Positions 51,010 to 59,009 of a DNA stretch of 64,000 nt are shown here, piece by piece. The DNA is from AV40 sp038230255 (GTDB taxonomy: Bacteria; Verrucomicrobiota; Verrucomicrobiia; Chthoniobacterales; UBA10450). Made by a program: the position numbers and the translations under genes. Under the pieces are notes generated by a model that was not told the DNA's origin, ran no database searches, and was given only the letters and a program-made list of their open reading frames with translations. The stretch lies in contig JBBRNP010000002.1 in assembly GCA_038230255.1 (NCBI GenBank), positions 1 through 64,000 of the forward strand, read 5' to 3'. Position 1 is the first letter of the stretch, and each line of letters starts with the position of its first letter.

Positions 51010-52502
51010 GCGAAAATCAACAGCAGAGCGGCTTGGTTCGAGCGCTCGGGCCGATCGACGCAACCATGATCGTAATCGGGTCGATGATCGGCTCGGGTAT
51101 TTTCATTACTTCGGCCGAATCGGCGCGTTTAAGCGGCGCGCCCGGATGGCTCCTGCTCGCATGGGTAATTGCCGGTCTGCTTACGATGACGGGCGCGCTC
51201 TGCTGCTCCGAGCTCGCAACGATGATGCCGCGCGCCGGCGGCGTTTACGTTTTCTTCCGCGAAGCCTATGGCCCGGCAATGGGATTCATGTACGGCTGGA
51301 CGCTGTTTTTGGTCGTGCAAACCGGAACGATTGCCGCTGTCGCGATCGCGTTCGCCAAATTTCTCGGCGTTTTCGTCAGCTCGATTTCTACCGACAATTA
51401 TCTTTTTACAAAGGAGCCGATCTTACTCGGCGGCGGGTACGCCATCAGTCTGTCGACCCAACAATTGGTTGCGATCACTTTGGTCGCATTGTTGACGTGG
51501 ACGAACACACGCGGACTTAAGCTGGGCACGCTCGTGCAAAATACGTTCACGTTTGCAAAAACGGCGGCGCTTGCCGGGGTTGTTGTCGTCGGGCTCTTGC
51601 TCGGTTGGAGCGCGACCAGCGCAGCACGAACGTCGGCGTGGGGGGATTCGTGGGCGAACGGTTGGAGTCCGCAGATTGCGCAACCTGGTTTGCCTTTCGC
51701 GGGCGGCCTGGCGCTGGTTTTGATTTTCGGAAAATCGATGGTCGGCCTGATCTTCGCCCAAACCGCCTGGACGAATGTCACCTTTCTTGGCAGTGAAGTG
51801 CGCGATCCGGGGCGAAATCTTGTCCGCGCGCTTTTGATCGGCTCCGGCATCGTCGTGGTTTTGTATGTCCTGGCGAATGTTTCCTACCTCGCGCTTCTGT
51901 CGTTTCCGGAAATCCAGCACGCGCCCCAGGATCGCGTAGCGGTCACGGCCATGAAAGCAGCGTTCGGAAATCCGGGCGCGATGTGCATGGCAGCTGCGAT
52001 CATGGTTTCCACGTTCGGTTGCAACAACGGACTGATTCTTTCCGGCGCCCGCGTCTATTTTGCGATGGCGTGTGATCGTCTGTTCTTCAAGAAAGTTGGA
52101 ACGACGAATCGTCATCATGTTCCAGCCGCGGCGCTAGTCGCTCAGGGGATCTGGACCGCGCTGCTGACATTGCCGCGAACGGTGACCATGAACGCGACGA
52201 CACATCAAGTTGTCTACGGAAACGTTTACACCCAGTTGCTCGAATACATTGTTTCGGCAGATCTGATTTTTTATCTCCTGATGGTGCTCGCGCTGATTGT
52301 TTTGCGACGAAAAGCGCCCGGGGCCGAGCGCCCCTACCGGACTTGGGGTTATCCAGTCGTCCCGATTGTGTCGATGTTGGTGGCCGCGTTGTTGACTGTC
52401 GATCTTGTCTTTCTCGCGCCGACAACTTCGGGAATTGGAATCCTGATCGTGCTCACCGGAGTGCCGGTTTATTTCTTCTGGCGAAGAGCGCCGATATCTT
52501 AA
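51006..52502 (+). CDS. APC-family amino-acid permease
   Basis: The 498-residue protein has about twelve membrane segments and the APC start GPIDATMIVIGSMIGSGIFITSAESARLSGAPGWLLLAWVIAGLLTMTGALCCSELATMMPRAGGVYVFFREAYG. It is most like the L-type/amino-acid antiporter branch. The GTG start overlaps pxpA, so it may import 5-oxoproline or an amino acid related to the pathway; this is inferred from the operon only. Confidence 0.88.
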   Translation: MSENQQQSGLVRALGPIDATMIVIGSMIGSGIFITSAESARLSGAPGWLLLAWVIAGLLTMTGALCCSELATMMPRAGGVYVFFREAYGPAMGFMYGWTLFLVVQTGTIAAVAIAFAKFLGVFVSSISTDNYLFTKEPILLGGGYAISLSTQQLVAITLVALLTWTNTRGLKLGTLVQNTFTFAKTAALAGVVVVGLLLGWSATSAARTSAWGDSWANGWSPQIAQPGLPFAGGLALVLIFGKSMVGLIFAQTAWTNVTFLGSEVRDPGRNLVRALLIGSGIVVVLYVLANVSYLALLSFPEIQHAPQDRVAVTAMKAAFGNPGAMCMAAAIMVSTFGCNNGLILSGARVYFAMACDRLFFKKVGTTNRHHVPAAALVAQGIWTALLTLPRTVTMNATTHQVVYGNVYTQLLEYIVSADLIFYLLMVLALIVLRRKAPGAERPYRTWGYPVVPIVSMLVAALLTVDLVFLAPTTSGIGILIVLTGVPVYFFWRRAPIS

Positions 52503-52571
52503 CCCGCCTTCGCTAAGGCTACGGCGCGCAGGCAAATCTGTTTCGCGTCTCAGTTGCGAAATATTTTTGTT

Positions 52572-52829
52572 ATGCCCGCTAAATCAAAGAAACAACAAAT
52601 GGCGGCCGGCGCGGCGCTCGCGGCCAAGCGCGGTAGAAAATCGAAGTCATCCCTGGGCGGCGCATCGAGAAGCATGTATAAATCGATGAGCCGAAAGGAA
52701 CTCCGGAAAGTGGCCAAGACCAAGCGCAAAAAATTGCCGACCAGAAACGGAAACGCAAATAAGCGACACGGGACTAAAGCGACTTGCGGTGAAAAAAATT
52801 GTAGCGGCTGGAAAATGCCGGCGCGTTGA
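52572..52829 (+). CDS. DUF3008 small basic protein
   Basis: The 85-residue Lys/Arg-rich protein opens MPAKSKKQQMAAGAALAAKRGRKSKSSL and continues SRSMYKSMSRKELRKVAKTKRKKLP, matching DUF3008. Members are short, basic and of unknown function. ATG 52572 is chosen over a TTG at 52554. The C-terminal third (HGTKATCGEKNCSGWKMPAR) is longer than usual and overlaps the convergent membrane-protein gene by 56 bp, so the natural end may be earlier. Confidence 0.78.
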   Translation: MPAKSKKQQMAAGAALAAKRGRKSKSSLGGASRSMYKSMSRKELRKVAKTKRKKLPTRNGNANKRHGTKATCGEKNCSGWKMPAR

Positions 52830-54270
52830 CCTGCAACTGCGAAACAACCAGGATCAGAACCGTTGCGCCGAGTAATGTCCACTGCAGCCACTGCTGTTTA
52901 GTCCAGCTGCCGAACCGATCGATCGCGTACACGAACAGTAGAAAAAAAGGAACGGCCCCCGCGTCCAACAATCGTCCAGACGTGAAATAGGGATGTTCGC
53001 GCGACGGATACGGGCAGGTGCCGAAATCAAAACCGATCGACAAGAGAACCAGGAACGCGACCAGCGATAGAAAACTCAGAAGCGCCACCCCCAGAATCCA
53101 TCGTTGATCGCCCTGCGGCGATCGGCGTCGCAACAGGAAAACACCGGCCGCAAGAATTACAATTGCCGATGAAATTGCATAGAACGCGTCCGTTGCGGCG
53201 GACGCCATTCGCTGCAGATGCCAGACAAATTCGCCGCGCCAAAAACTCGCGATCAGTTCCCGCCAAAATTCTGCGATCCCGTGAAAGCTGAAGATGGGAT
53301 GCAACCACCATTGGCTAAACGGCTTTTGCGTCCAGGTTAACAATTCCATTTTCGATTTGGTCGCCGTGAGGTCGCCGAAATTGTGGTGATTCCACGCGAA
53401 CCAGATCCCAATCGGCACCGCCAGTGACAAAAGGAAGACGCCGAGCGTGATTAACGCTGGTTGAAGGCTTCCTTTCCTGGCGCCGAGAAAAATCTTCAAA
53501 GCGATCGCAGCAACGGCGACTACTGGCAACGGAAGGTTGCTCGTTTTAACGAGGCAAGTCGCTGCGATAGCGATGCCGGTCCAGATCGCGACAACAATTC
53601 CAGGCCGCTCGTTTTGTAAAAGTTTGGCAAGTCCGAGAAACGCGATACCGAAGCAAAGCGGCGAGAGAGCGTCGCCTTGGACTGAATAAAACGCACTTTG
53701 CGGCCACGCCGCCAATAACGCGGGCACACCGAGCTGCAAGAATTGATTGTCCGGGAAGGTCGATCTTGTCACGGCGAAGCCGATCCAAACCAACGCCGCC
53801 GCGAAGCCAATGTTTAAAAAGCGGACCCAATAGAGTAATGACAGGCCACGGAGCCCAAGAACGCTGCCGACGTCCATCCAGCCGCCGGCGAGCCCGTAGT
53901 AAAGAGGCGGTTCGCCCGATTCATGATTCAAGCGCGATTCCCAGAAGGGAATTTCATCGTCGACGATTTTTTGCAGCTGCGCTCTCGGCAACGTCCAATT
54001 GGGCGGGGGATATCGGCCGCCGTACTGCTCGGGAGTCACAAAATATTCGGGCGTGCCGTAAACAGTGAAACAGAGCGCGGCTTCGGCAGCGAAAGGTTCG
54101 ATGCTACGCGGCGGTTTGGCGTGTGCATATTTTACGACAAGATCGACATGGGCCTGTTCGTCCACGTTGTTGAAAAATGGAAACGCCGCCGCAAAAACAA
54201 AAACGCGAATCGCAGCCGCGGTGCAGAGACCAGCAACAATCCAGCGCAGCTTTTGTTCGGATAATTTCAT
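52774..54270 (-). CDS. Polytopic membrane protein, GT-C/DUF2142-like
   Basis: The 498-residue protein has about eleven membrane segments. Just after the first of them it carries FFNNVDEQAHVDLVVKYA, an acidic loop typical of GT-C glycosyltransferases and DUF2142 proteins. Another loop reads RLNHESGEPPLYYGLAGGWM. It is probably a surface-polysaccharide or protein glycosyltransferase using a polyprenyl-linked donor; the acceptor is unknown. Its start overlaps the upstream gene by 4 nt. Confidence 0.75.
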   Translation of the reverse strand: MKLSEQKLRWIVAGLCTAAAIRVFVFAAAFPFFNNVDEQAHVDLVVKYAHAKPPRSIEPFAAEAALCFTVYGTPEYFVTPEQYGGRYPPPNWTLPRAQLQKIVDDEIPFWESRLNHESGEPPLYYGLAGGWMDVGSVLGLRGLSLLYWVRFLNIGFAAALVWIGFAVTRSTFPDNQFLQLGVPALLAAWPQSAFYSVQGDALSPLCFGIAFLGLAKLLQNERPGIVVAIWTGIAIAATCLVKTSNLPLPVVAVAAIALKIFLGARKGSLQPALITLGVFLLSLAVPIGIWFAWNHHNFGDLTATKSKMELLTWTQKPFSQWWLHPIFSFHGIAEFWRELIASFWRGEFVWHLQRMASAATDAFYAISSAIVILAAGVFLLRRRSPQGDQRWILGVALLSFLSLVAFLVLLSIGFDFGTCPYPSREHPYFTSGRLLDAGAVPFFLLFVYAIDRFGSWTKQQWLQWTLLGATVLILVVSQLQVNAPAFSSRYNFFHRKSL

Positions 54271-55844
54271 CTTGGCGATTCCGAAGCGAAGCGTTGTTCA
54301 ATCACCGTGAGCGTGCCGTGTTCGCTAATTCTCGGCGCCGCGCCGCCTTTTTGCGCGAGGGTCGTTTCAATCTCCGGTCGATAAGATGAATTGGTTTCGA
54401 TCACGAAGACAGAACGATCCTCACTACTCAGTTCCGGTTTCGGAATCGAGGGCGGATAAACCGGGCGATCGACGCTGAAAATCGATTCAGATGCGATCAG
54501 TTTCTCACTGGTCTCAAAGATCAGCGGGTAAACAAAGGAGACCGTAGTCCAGACTCCCTTGACGCGGTTTTGTTCGAGATCTTGTATTACTGCGTCGACG
54601 TCTCTGCCGGGGACCCTAAGCATGCAGTGGTCCTGTCGATTTCGACAAAGCGTCAGAGTTTCTATTTGGTTGTGGGCGGCAGTCTCGATCAGGGCAACAA
54701 CACCGCAGATAATGACGGCCAAAAGCATTGCTGTGCCCAGTGCCCGGACGAACACTTCTTTTTGCGCAAGAAAACGGTCCACTTGGCGCGCAATCAGGAT
54801 CGACATGAAGAAGCTGCCTGCCAAAAAATAACCGGGCACGCGCAGCGGCGCGATGATGTAGGGAACAAAACTCACGCCGATCAAAATCAGCATCAGCAGA
54901 TCTTTGTTTGTATCGGTGATGGTGAAACCCGAGCTGAATGCATTGCGAAGTTTTGGAAGTGCGCCCCAGGCGGTGACGCTCACAGCAAGCGCGGTGACGA
55001 AATACAGAACGTAACCCGACCAATGCGTCTCGGGGTAATACCACAGCACGGTGTCGGCGCTAAAAAACTTCGGCATCTCGTGTAGAAAAATTTCGCGCCA
55101 CACGTGCAAGCCGAAACGGGCCGCGAGTCCGCCGGCTTCGGGTTTTTCGAGAAACAGAAAATGCCAGTTTCGGAAAGAATGAGTCAGGTTCCACCAAATC
55201 GCGGGGGCGTAACCGATCAGGAAACCGCCGGCGCAGGCGGCCAAGGTCTTAATGGAGAATTTGCGCCGGAGAAAGAGCAGGAACCAGAGGGCGGCAATAG
55301 TGATCAGAAGAAGTTCCATGCTCCAGAACGCGATCCCGCAGATGAGTCCAAAGAAGAAAAAGTTGTGGGGTCGCCGGATGTTTTCCCTTTCGACGATCAG
55401 AAAACAAATGATCAGCGCCGGAATGAACAAAAAATAAAACGCGTAACCGCGCGGCTGGAAATGCCACCGCAGCAAGCCTGGCCAGAGCGCGAAGATGAGA
55501 CTGGCCAGGGTCGCGGCGCGAATCGAATAGAGCCGCGTTGTCATCGTGTAGAAAAGCGCGAGACAAGCGAGCGATAGTAAGACCGTTGGCATCTTTAGGG
55601 CGACGACGCCGACGCCGGCGATCGCGAATGGGACGACCGCGAGGTACGCCTCCCATGCGCAGGAGGCGTTGTAGGAGATGCCGTAGAAGTAAAATGGAAA
55701 AGCGCGGCCTTCCAAAATGTGTTTCCCCATCAATCCGATGATCGCTTCATCGCTTGTGACGTGCGTTTGCGAGACGAACAAAATGACGAAACGCACGATC
55801 GCGGTTCCGACCAGGATCAGAATAAATGGCAAATGCCGCCGCAT
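54267..55844 (-). CDS. Glycosyltransferase family 39-like membrane protein
   Basis: The 525-residue protein has ten or more hydrophobic segments and the early acidic loop VTSDEAIIGLMGKHILEG, as in GT39/PMT-type enzymes. Further loops carry PFYFYGISYNASCAWEAYL and HFQPRGYAFYFLF. The C-terminal domain after the last membrane segment is soluble, with VIQDLEQNRVKGVWTTVSFVYPLIFETSEKLIAS. ATG 55844 is chosen; GTG 55853 is possible. It is followed by the DUF2142-like gene with a 4-nt overlap, so the two may act together. Confidence 0.75.
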   Translation of the reverse strand: MRRHLPFILILVGTAIVRFVILFVSQTHVTSDEAIIGLMGKHILEGRAFPFYFYGISYNASCAWEAYLAVVPFAIAGVGVVALKMPTVLLSLACLALFYTMTTRLYSIRAATLASLIFALWPGLLRWHFQPRGYAFYFLFIPALIICFLIVERENIRRPHNFFFFGLICGIAFWSMELLLITIAALWFLLFLRRKFSIKTLAACAGGFLIGYAPAIWWNLTHSFRNWHFLFLEKPEAGGLAARFGLHVWREIFLHEMPKFFSADTVLWYYPETHWSGYVLYFVTALAVSVTAWGALPKLRNAFSSGFTITDTNKDLLMLILIGVSFVPYIIAPLRVPGYFLAGSFFMSILIARQVDRFLAQKEVFVRALGTAMLLAVIICGVVALIETAAHNQIETLTLCRNRQDHCMLRVPGRDVDAVIQDLEQNRVKGVWTTVSFVYPLIFETSEKLIASESIFSVDRPVYPPSIPKPELSSEDRSVFVIETNSSYRPEIETTLAQKGGAAPRISEHGTLTVIEQRFASESPR

Positions 55845-55919
55845 GAACGTCACTGGTTAATGCGGATCGACGGCGAACTCAATGTCGATGTCGATCCTGG
55901 CACGAGAGTCGTCGGGAGC

Positions 55920-56513
55920 TTAGGTTTTGCGTTTGAGCCGGAAGCCGTCTTTCATCGCGCCGTAGCCGCTCGAATGTTCGACTAGTCCGACGCCTTTCTT
56001 CCAGACAAACTTTCCGAAATGGCCTGAATCGTGGCTGGTTAAATAAATACACTCGTCGCCTTTCATCTCGATCGTTGTCTTCCACGGACTCTCGTCGTGC
56101 TTCAACGTTCCGCTCGTTATTCCGCGGATATCGCCCTCGTCGAATGCCGGCGGCTTGTCCGTTGTGGAGATCTTTTTAGCGGCCGCGTCGTTATTTTCTT
56201 CGTTCAACAGAACGATACGATCGTCAGTCACGATGAAAAAGAGCGGCCGGATCTCACGGCGCTCTTTGGCGCGCGATTTCAGATCGACAAACTCGATTTT
56301 TAAAATGGAACCCCACGACATCTGCGCGATCCGTGTTGTGATCACTCGCGCGGTCAGCGGAATTTCGCCCTGAATATTTTCGTCATTCCATTCCGTGCCG
56401 CGAAAATTGGCCGAGACCGGTCTGTCGTCTTTCGTGTCGAGAAACGGATTGGCCGCGAACGCCGGGGCCGCGAGCAAAATCGACATGATCGCGATCTGCT
56501 GACGATTTTTCAT
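55920..56513 (-). CDS. Secreted protein of unknown function
   Basis: The 197-residue product has a signal peptide (MKNRQQIAIMSILLAAPAFAA) and no family that I recognise. The mature part contains NFRGTEWNDENIQGEIPLTARVITTRIAQMSWGSILKIEF and IRPLFFIVTDDRIVLLNEEN, then ECIYLTSHDSGHFGKFVWKKGVGLVEHSSGYGAMKDGFRL. The longer start at 56543 would spoil the signal. It is divergent from the next small secreted protein gene. Confidence 0.7.
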   Translation of the reverse strand: MKNRQQIAIMSILLAAPAFAANPFLDTKDDRPVSANFRGTEWNDENIQGEIPLTARVITTRIAQMSWGSILKIEFVDLKSRAKERREIRPLFFIVTDDRIVLLNEENNDAAAKKISTTDKPPAFDEGDIRGITSGTLKHDESPWKTTIEMKGDECIYLTSHDSGHFGKFVWKKGVGLVEHSSGYGAMKDGFRLKRKT

Positions 56514-56572
56514 GCCGAATCGTAGCAGGAGAACGCTTGACACTGCACGTAAGAATTTCTCAACTGCGTCTT

Positions 56573-57136
56573 ATGAGCAGCCCGATTTTCTTCGGTGTCG
56601 CGTGCTGGTTTGCCGTCCTCGCCTCTGCCTTGGTTTCCGCGCAAGAAAAGTATCGCGGCGGAATTGTTTACGGACCAAAGGCGGCTTTTAACATTAACGC
56701 ACCCGAGGGCTGGGTCCTGGACAACGAGTCCGGTTCGAATCAGGGACTGCCCTGCGTGCTTTATCCGAAGGGCCAATCGTGGGAAGACGCTAAAACAATC
56801 ATGTATGCCAAAATCGCGAGCACCCAGTACGAGGACGTGAATGCGTTCGTCGCAGTGGCGATCAGGGAAATGAAGGCAAAGCACGGAACGCCGAAAGAAA
56901 AAATCGCGTCAGGTAAAACGCACGACGGTCGCGATTACTTCATCAACGAATATCCTGCGACCAAGACTTACTCGCAGTGGGAGCGCGTAGCCTACGTCCA
57001 GCTCCCGCACGCGGTTGCTTACATCGTTCTCTCATCGCGCGACAAAGCGAGCTACCAGAAAGATTTGGGTGCGCTGCAAGAGGCGCTGAAAACTTTTATT
57101 TATCTCGAGCCCAAGCCGGACTCGGAAAAGCATTAA
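56573..57136 (+). CDS. Secreted protein of unknown function
   Basis: The 187-residue product has a signal peptide (MSSPIFFGVACWFAVLASALVSAQ) and a mature domain with FNINAPEGWVLDNESGSNQGLPCVLYPKGQSWEDAKTIMYAKI and VAYVQLPHAVAYIVLSSRDKASYQKDLGALQEALKTFIYLEP. The pattern resembles small PsbP-like or DUF1795-like periplasmic proteins, but I cannot assign it. A TTGACA stands at 56537-56542 upstream without a good -10. It ends with a 4-nt overlap of the convergent recQ. Confidence 0.7.
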   Translation: MSSPIFFGVACWFAVLASALVSAQEKYRGGIVYGPKAAFNINAPEGWVLDNESGSNQGLPCVLYPKGQSWEDAKTIMYAKIASTQYEDVNAFVAVAIREMKAKHGTPKEKIASGKTHDGRDYFINEYPATKTYSQWERVAYVQLPHAVAYIVLSSRDKASYQKDLGALQEALKTFIYLEPKPDSEKH

Positions 57137-58968
57137 CTTCGCCGGTTGCTGATCGAGGGCTGGCGAGAATTGCTCGCGAGATAATCTCTGACGGCCGTCG
57201 TAAACGGTTCTGCAAAATCGCGCAACTTCTGCTGACCAACGCCGGGAATTTTGCGGAACTCGGCCTCCGTCGTCGGATAAGCGCGCGCCATTTCGCGCAG
57301 CGCAACATCAGAGAAAATCACGTAAGCGGGCACATCGCGTTTGTCGGCGATTTGGCGGCGCAAGACGCGCAGTTGTTCAAACAACCTTTCATCGCATTTG
57401 ATTTCACCGGCGCGATGTTTCTTAGACCGCTTGGTTGGTTCGACATCAAACGGCTTCGTCAAGGTGATCGGTTTTCGTTCGCGCAAAGCGGCCTGCCCCT
57501 GCTTCGTTAGTTGTAGGGTCGCGAATTTTCCGGGCGCGGCGGCGATGAGCCCCAGGCGTAAAAGCTCGCGACCGATCGCGAGCCACGCGCTGCGTTTCAC
57601 ATCCCGGCCAATCCCGTAAGTCGAGAGCTCGTCGTGGCCCCGTTGTCTGATCGCTTCGGTGTCGGCGCCCGCCAGAACATCGACAACGTGATTCAATCCG
57701 AAACCAAAACCTTGTTTCTCGTAGATGCGATAGATGCACGATAGAAATTTTTGCGCGTGCACCGTGCCATCGAAAGTCTCCCGCGGTTCCAGGCAATTAT
57801 CGCAACCGTTGCAGGGATCCGGAAATTCTTCACCGAAGTATTTCAGTAGCGTCGCTCGCCGGCATTCGCGCGTTTCGGCGTAATGCACCATCTGGCGAAG
57901 CTGCTCACGCGCGATGCGCTGTTCCTTCTCACTTTTCTCTTCGATAAAACGCGTTTGTTTCATGACATCGCTTGCGCTGAAAAGCAGCACACACTCGCTG
58001 GGCAGGCGGTCGCGCCCGCCCCGGCCGGTCTCTTGATAATAACTCTCGAGGTTCTTCGGCAGATCGTGATGGATAACAAAACGGACATTCGGTTTGTTGA
58101 TTCCCATTCCGAACGCAATGGTTGCCGTAATCACGCGCGCGTCGTCGCGTAGAAATTGCTCCTGGTGCTTTGCCCGATCCGTCGACTCGAGTCCCGCGTG
58201 ATACGGCTTCGCTTTGATTCCATCGCCGTTCAACTTTGTCGCTAACGAGTCTGCCGTTTTTCTGCTTGCGCAATAAACGATGCCGCTCTCGTTAGGCCGG
58301 ACACGAATCAACGTTAGCACTTGCTCGTAAGGCGATGATTTCGGAACAACGCGATAAGTAAGATTGGGCCGATTAAAGCTCGCGACGTAACATCGCGCCT
58401 TGTCCAAGTGCAATTGATCGACAATGTCTTTGCGCACCCGCTCGGTCGCAGTGGCGGTTAGCGCCATGATCGGCACATCCGGCAAATGTCTGCGCAGTTT
58501 TTTCAACTCGCGATATTCCGGCCGGAAATCATGTCCCCACTCGCTGATGCAATGCGCTTCGTCGATCGCGATCTGAGTGATGTTCCAGTTCAGTGCGCGT
58601 TCAAGGAATCCGTCGAGCATCAACCGCTCCGGTGCGACATAGAGCAGCCGGCATTCTCCGCGATTCAATCTGCGCAACCGCTCGGTCGCTTCCTGCCGAT
58701 CTAACGAGGAATTCAGAAACGTTGCTGCGATTCCGCTCGTTTGCAGCGCATCCACCTGGTCTTTCATCAACGAGATGAGCGGTGAAACCACAATCGTGAG
58801 TCCGTCGCGCAACAACGCCGGCAATTGAAAGCAAAGCGATTTCCCGCCGCCCGTCGGCATTAGCGCGAAGACATCGCGTCCGGCCAGCGCATCCCGAATA
58901 ATTTCTTCCTGGAGCGGCCGGAATTGGTCGTAGCCGAAATCCTTCTTTAGGGTCCTGGGGAGATCCAT
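57133..58968 (-). CDS. recQ: ATP-dependent DNA helicase RecQ
   Basis: The 611-residue superfamily 2 helicase has the N-terminal FRPLQEEII, Walker A MPTGGGKS (37-44), DEAHCISEWGHDFRPEY, TATATERV and FGMGINKPNVRFVIHHDLPKNLESYYQETGRGGRD. The RecQ zinc cysteines follow (RECRR...DPCNGCDNC), then a winged helix and a C-terminal HRDC domain (ERLFEQLRVLRRQIADKRDVPAYVIFSD, then RKIPGVGQQKL). Complete and typical of bacterial RecQ. It stands alone, convergent with the secreted-protein gene. Confidence 0.96.
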   Translation of the reverse strand: MDLPRTLKKDFGYDQFRPLQEEIIRDALAGRDVFALMPTGGGKSLCFQLPALLRDGLTIVVSPLISLMKDQVDALQTSGIAATFLNSSLDRQEATERLRRLNRGECRLLYVAPERLMLDGFLERALNWNITQIAIDEAHCISEWGHDFRPEYRELKKLRRHLPDVPIMALTATATERVRKDIVDQLHLDKARCYVASFNRPNLTYRVVPKSSPYEQVLTLIRVRPNESGIVYCASRKTADSLATKLNGDGIKAKPYHAGLESTDRAKHQEQFLRDDARVITATIAFGMGINKPNVRFVIHHDLPKNLESYYQETGRGGRDRLPSECVLLFSASDVMKQTRFIEEKSEKEQRIAREQLRQMVHYAETRECRRATLLKYFGEEFPDPCNGCDNCLEPRETFDGTVHAQKFLSCIYRIYEKQGFGFGLNHVVDVLAGADTEAIRQRGHDELSTYGIGRDVKRSAWLAIGRELLRLGLIAAAPGKFATLQLTKQGQAALRERKPITLTKPFDVEPTKRSKKHRAGEIKCDERLFEQLRVLRRQIADKRDVPAYVIFSDVALREMARAYPTTEAEFRKIPGVGQQKLRDFAEPFTTAVRDYLASNSRQPSISNRRS

Positions 58969-59009
58969 CTCAGCTTTTTACCCGGCCGGCGGCCCGCAAC
59001 ACAACTCAA

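Noticed and set aside
56537..56565. TTGACA as a promoter for the secreted-protein gene at 56573
   Set aside because: The -35 box is perfect but no -10-like hexamer lies at a proper spacing, and the distance to the start codon is very short.
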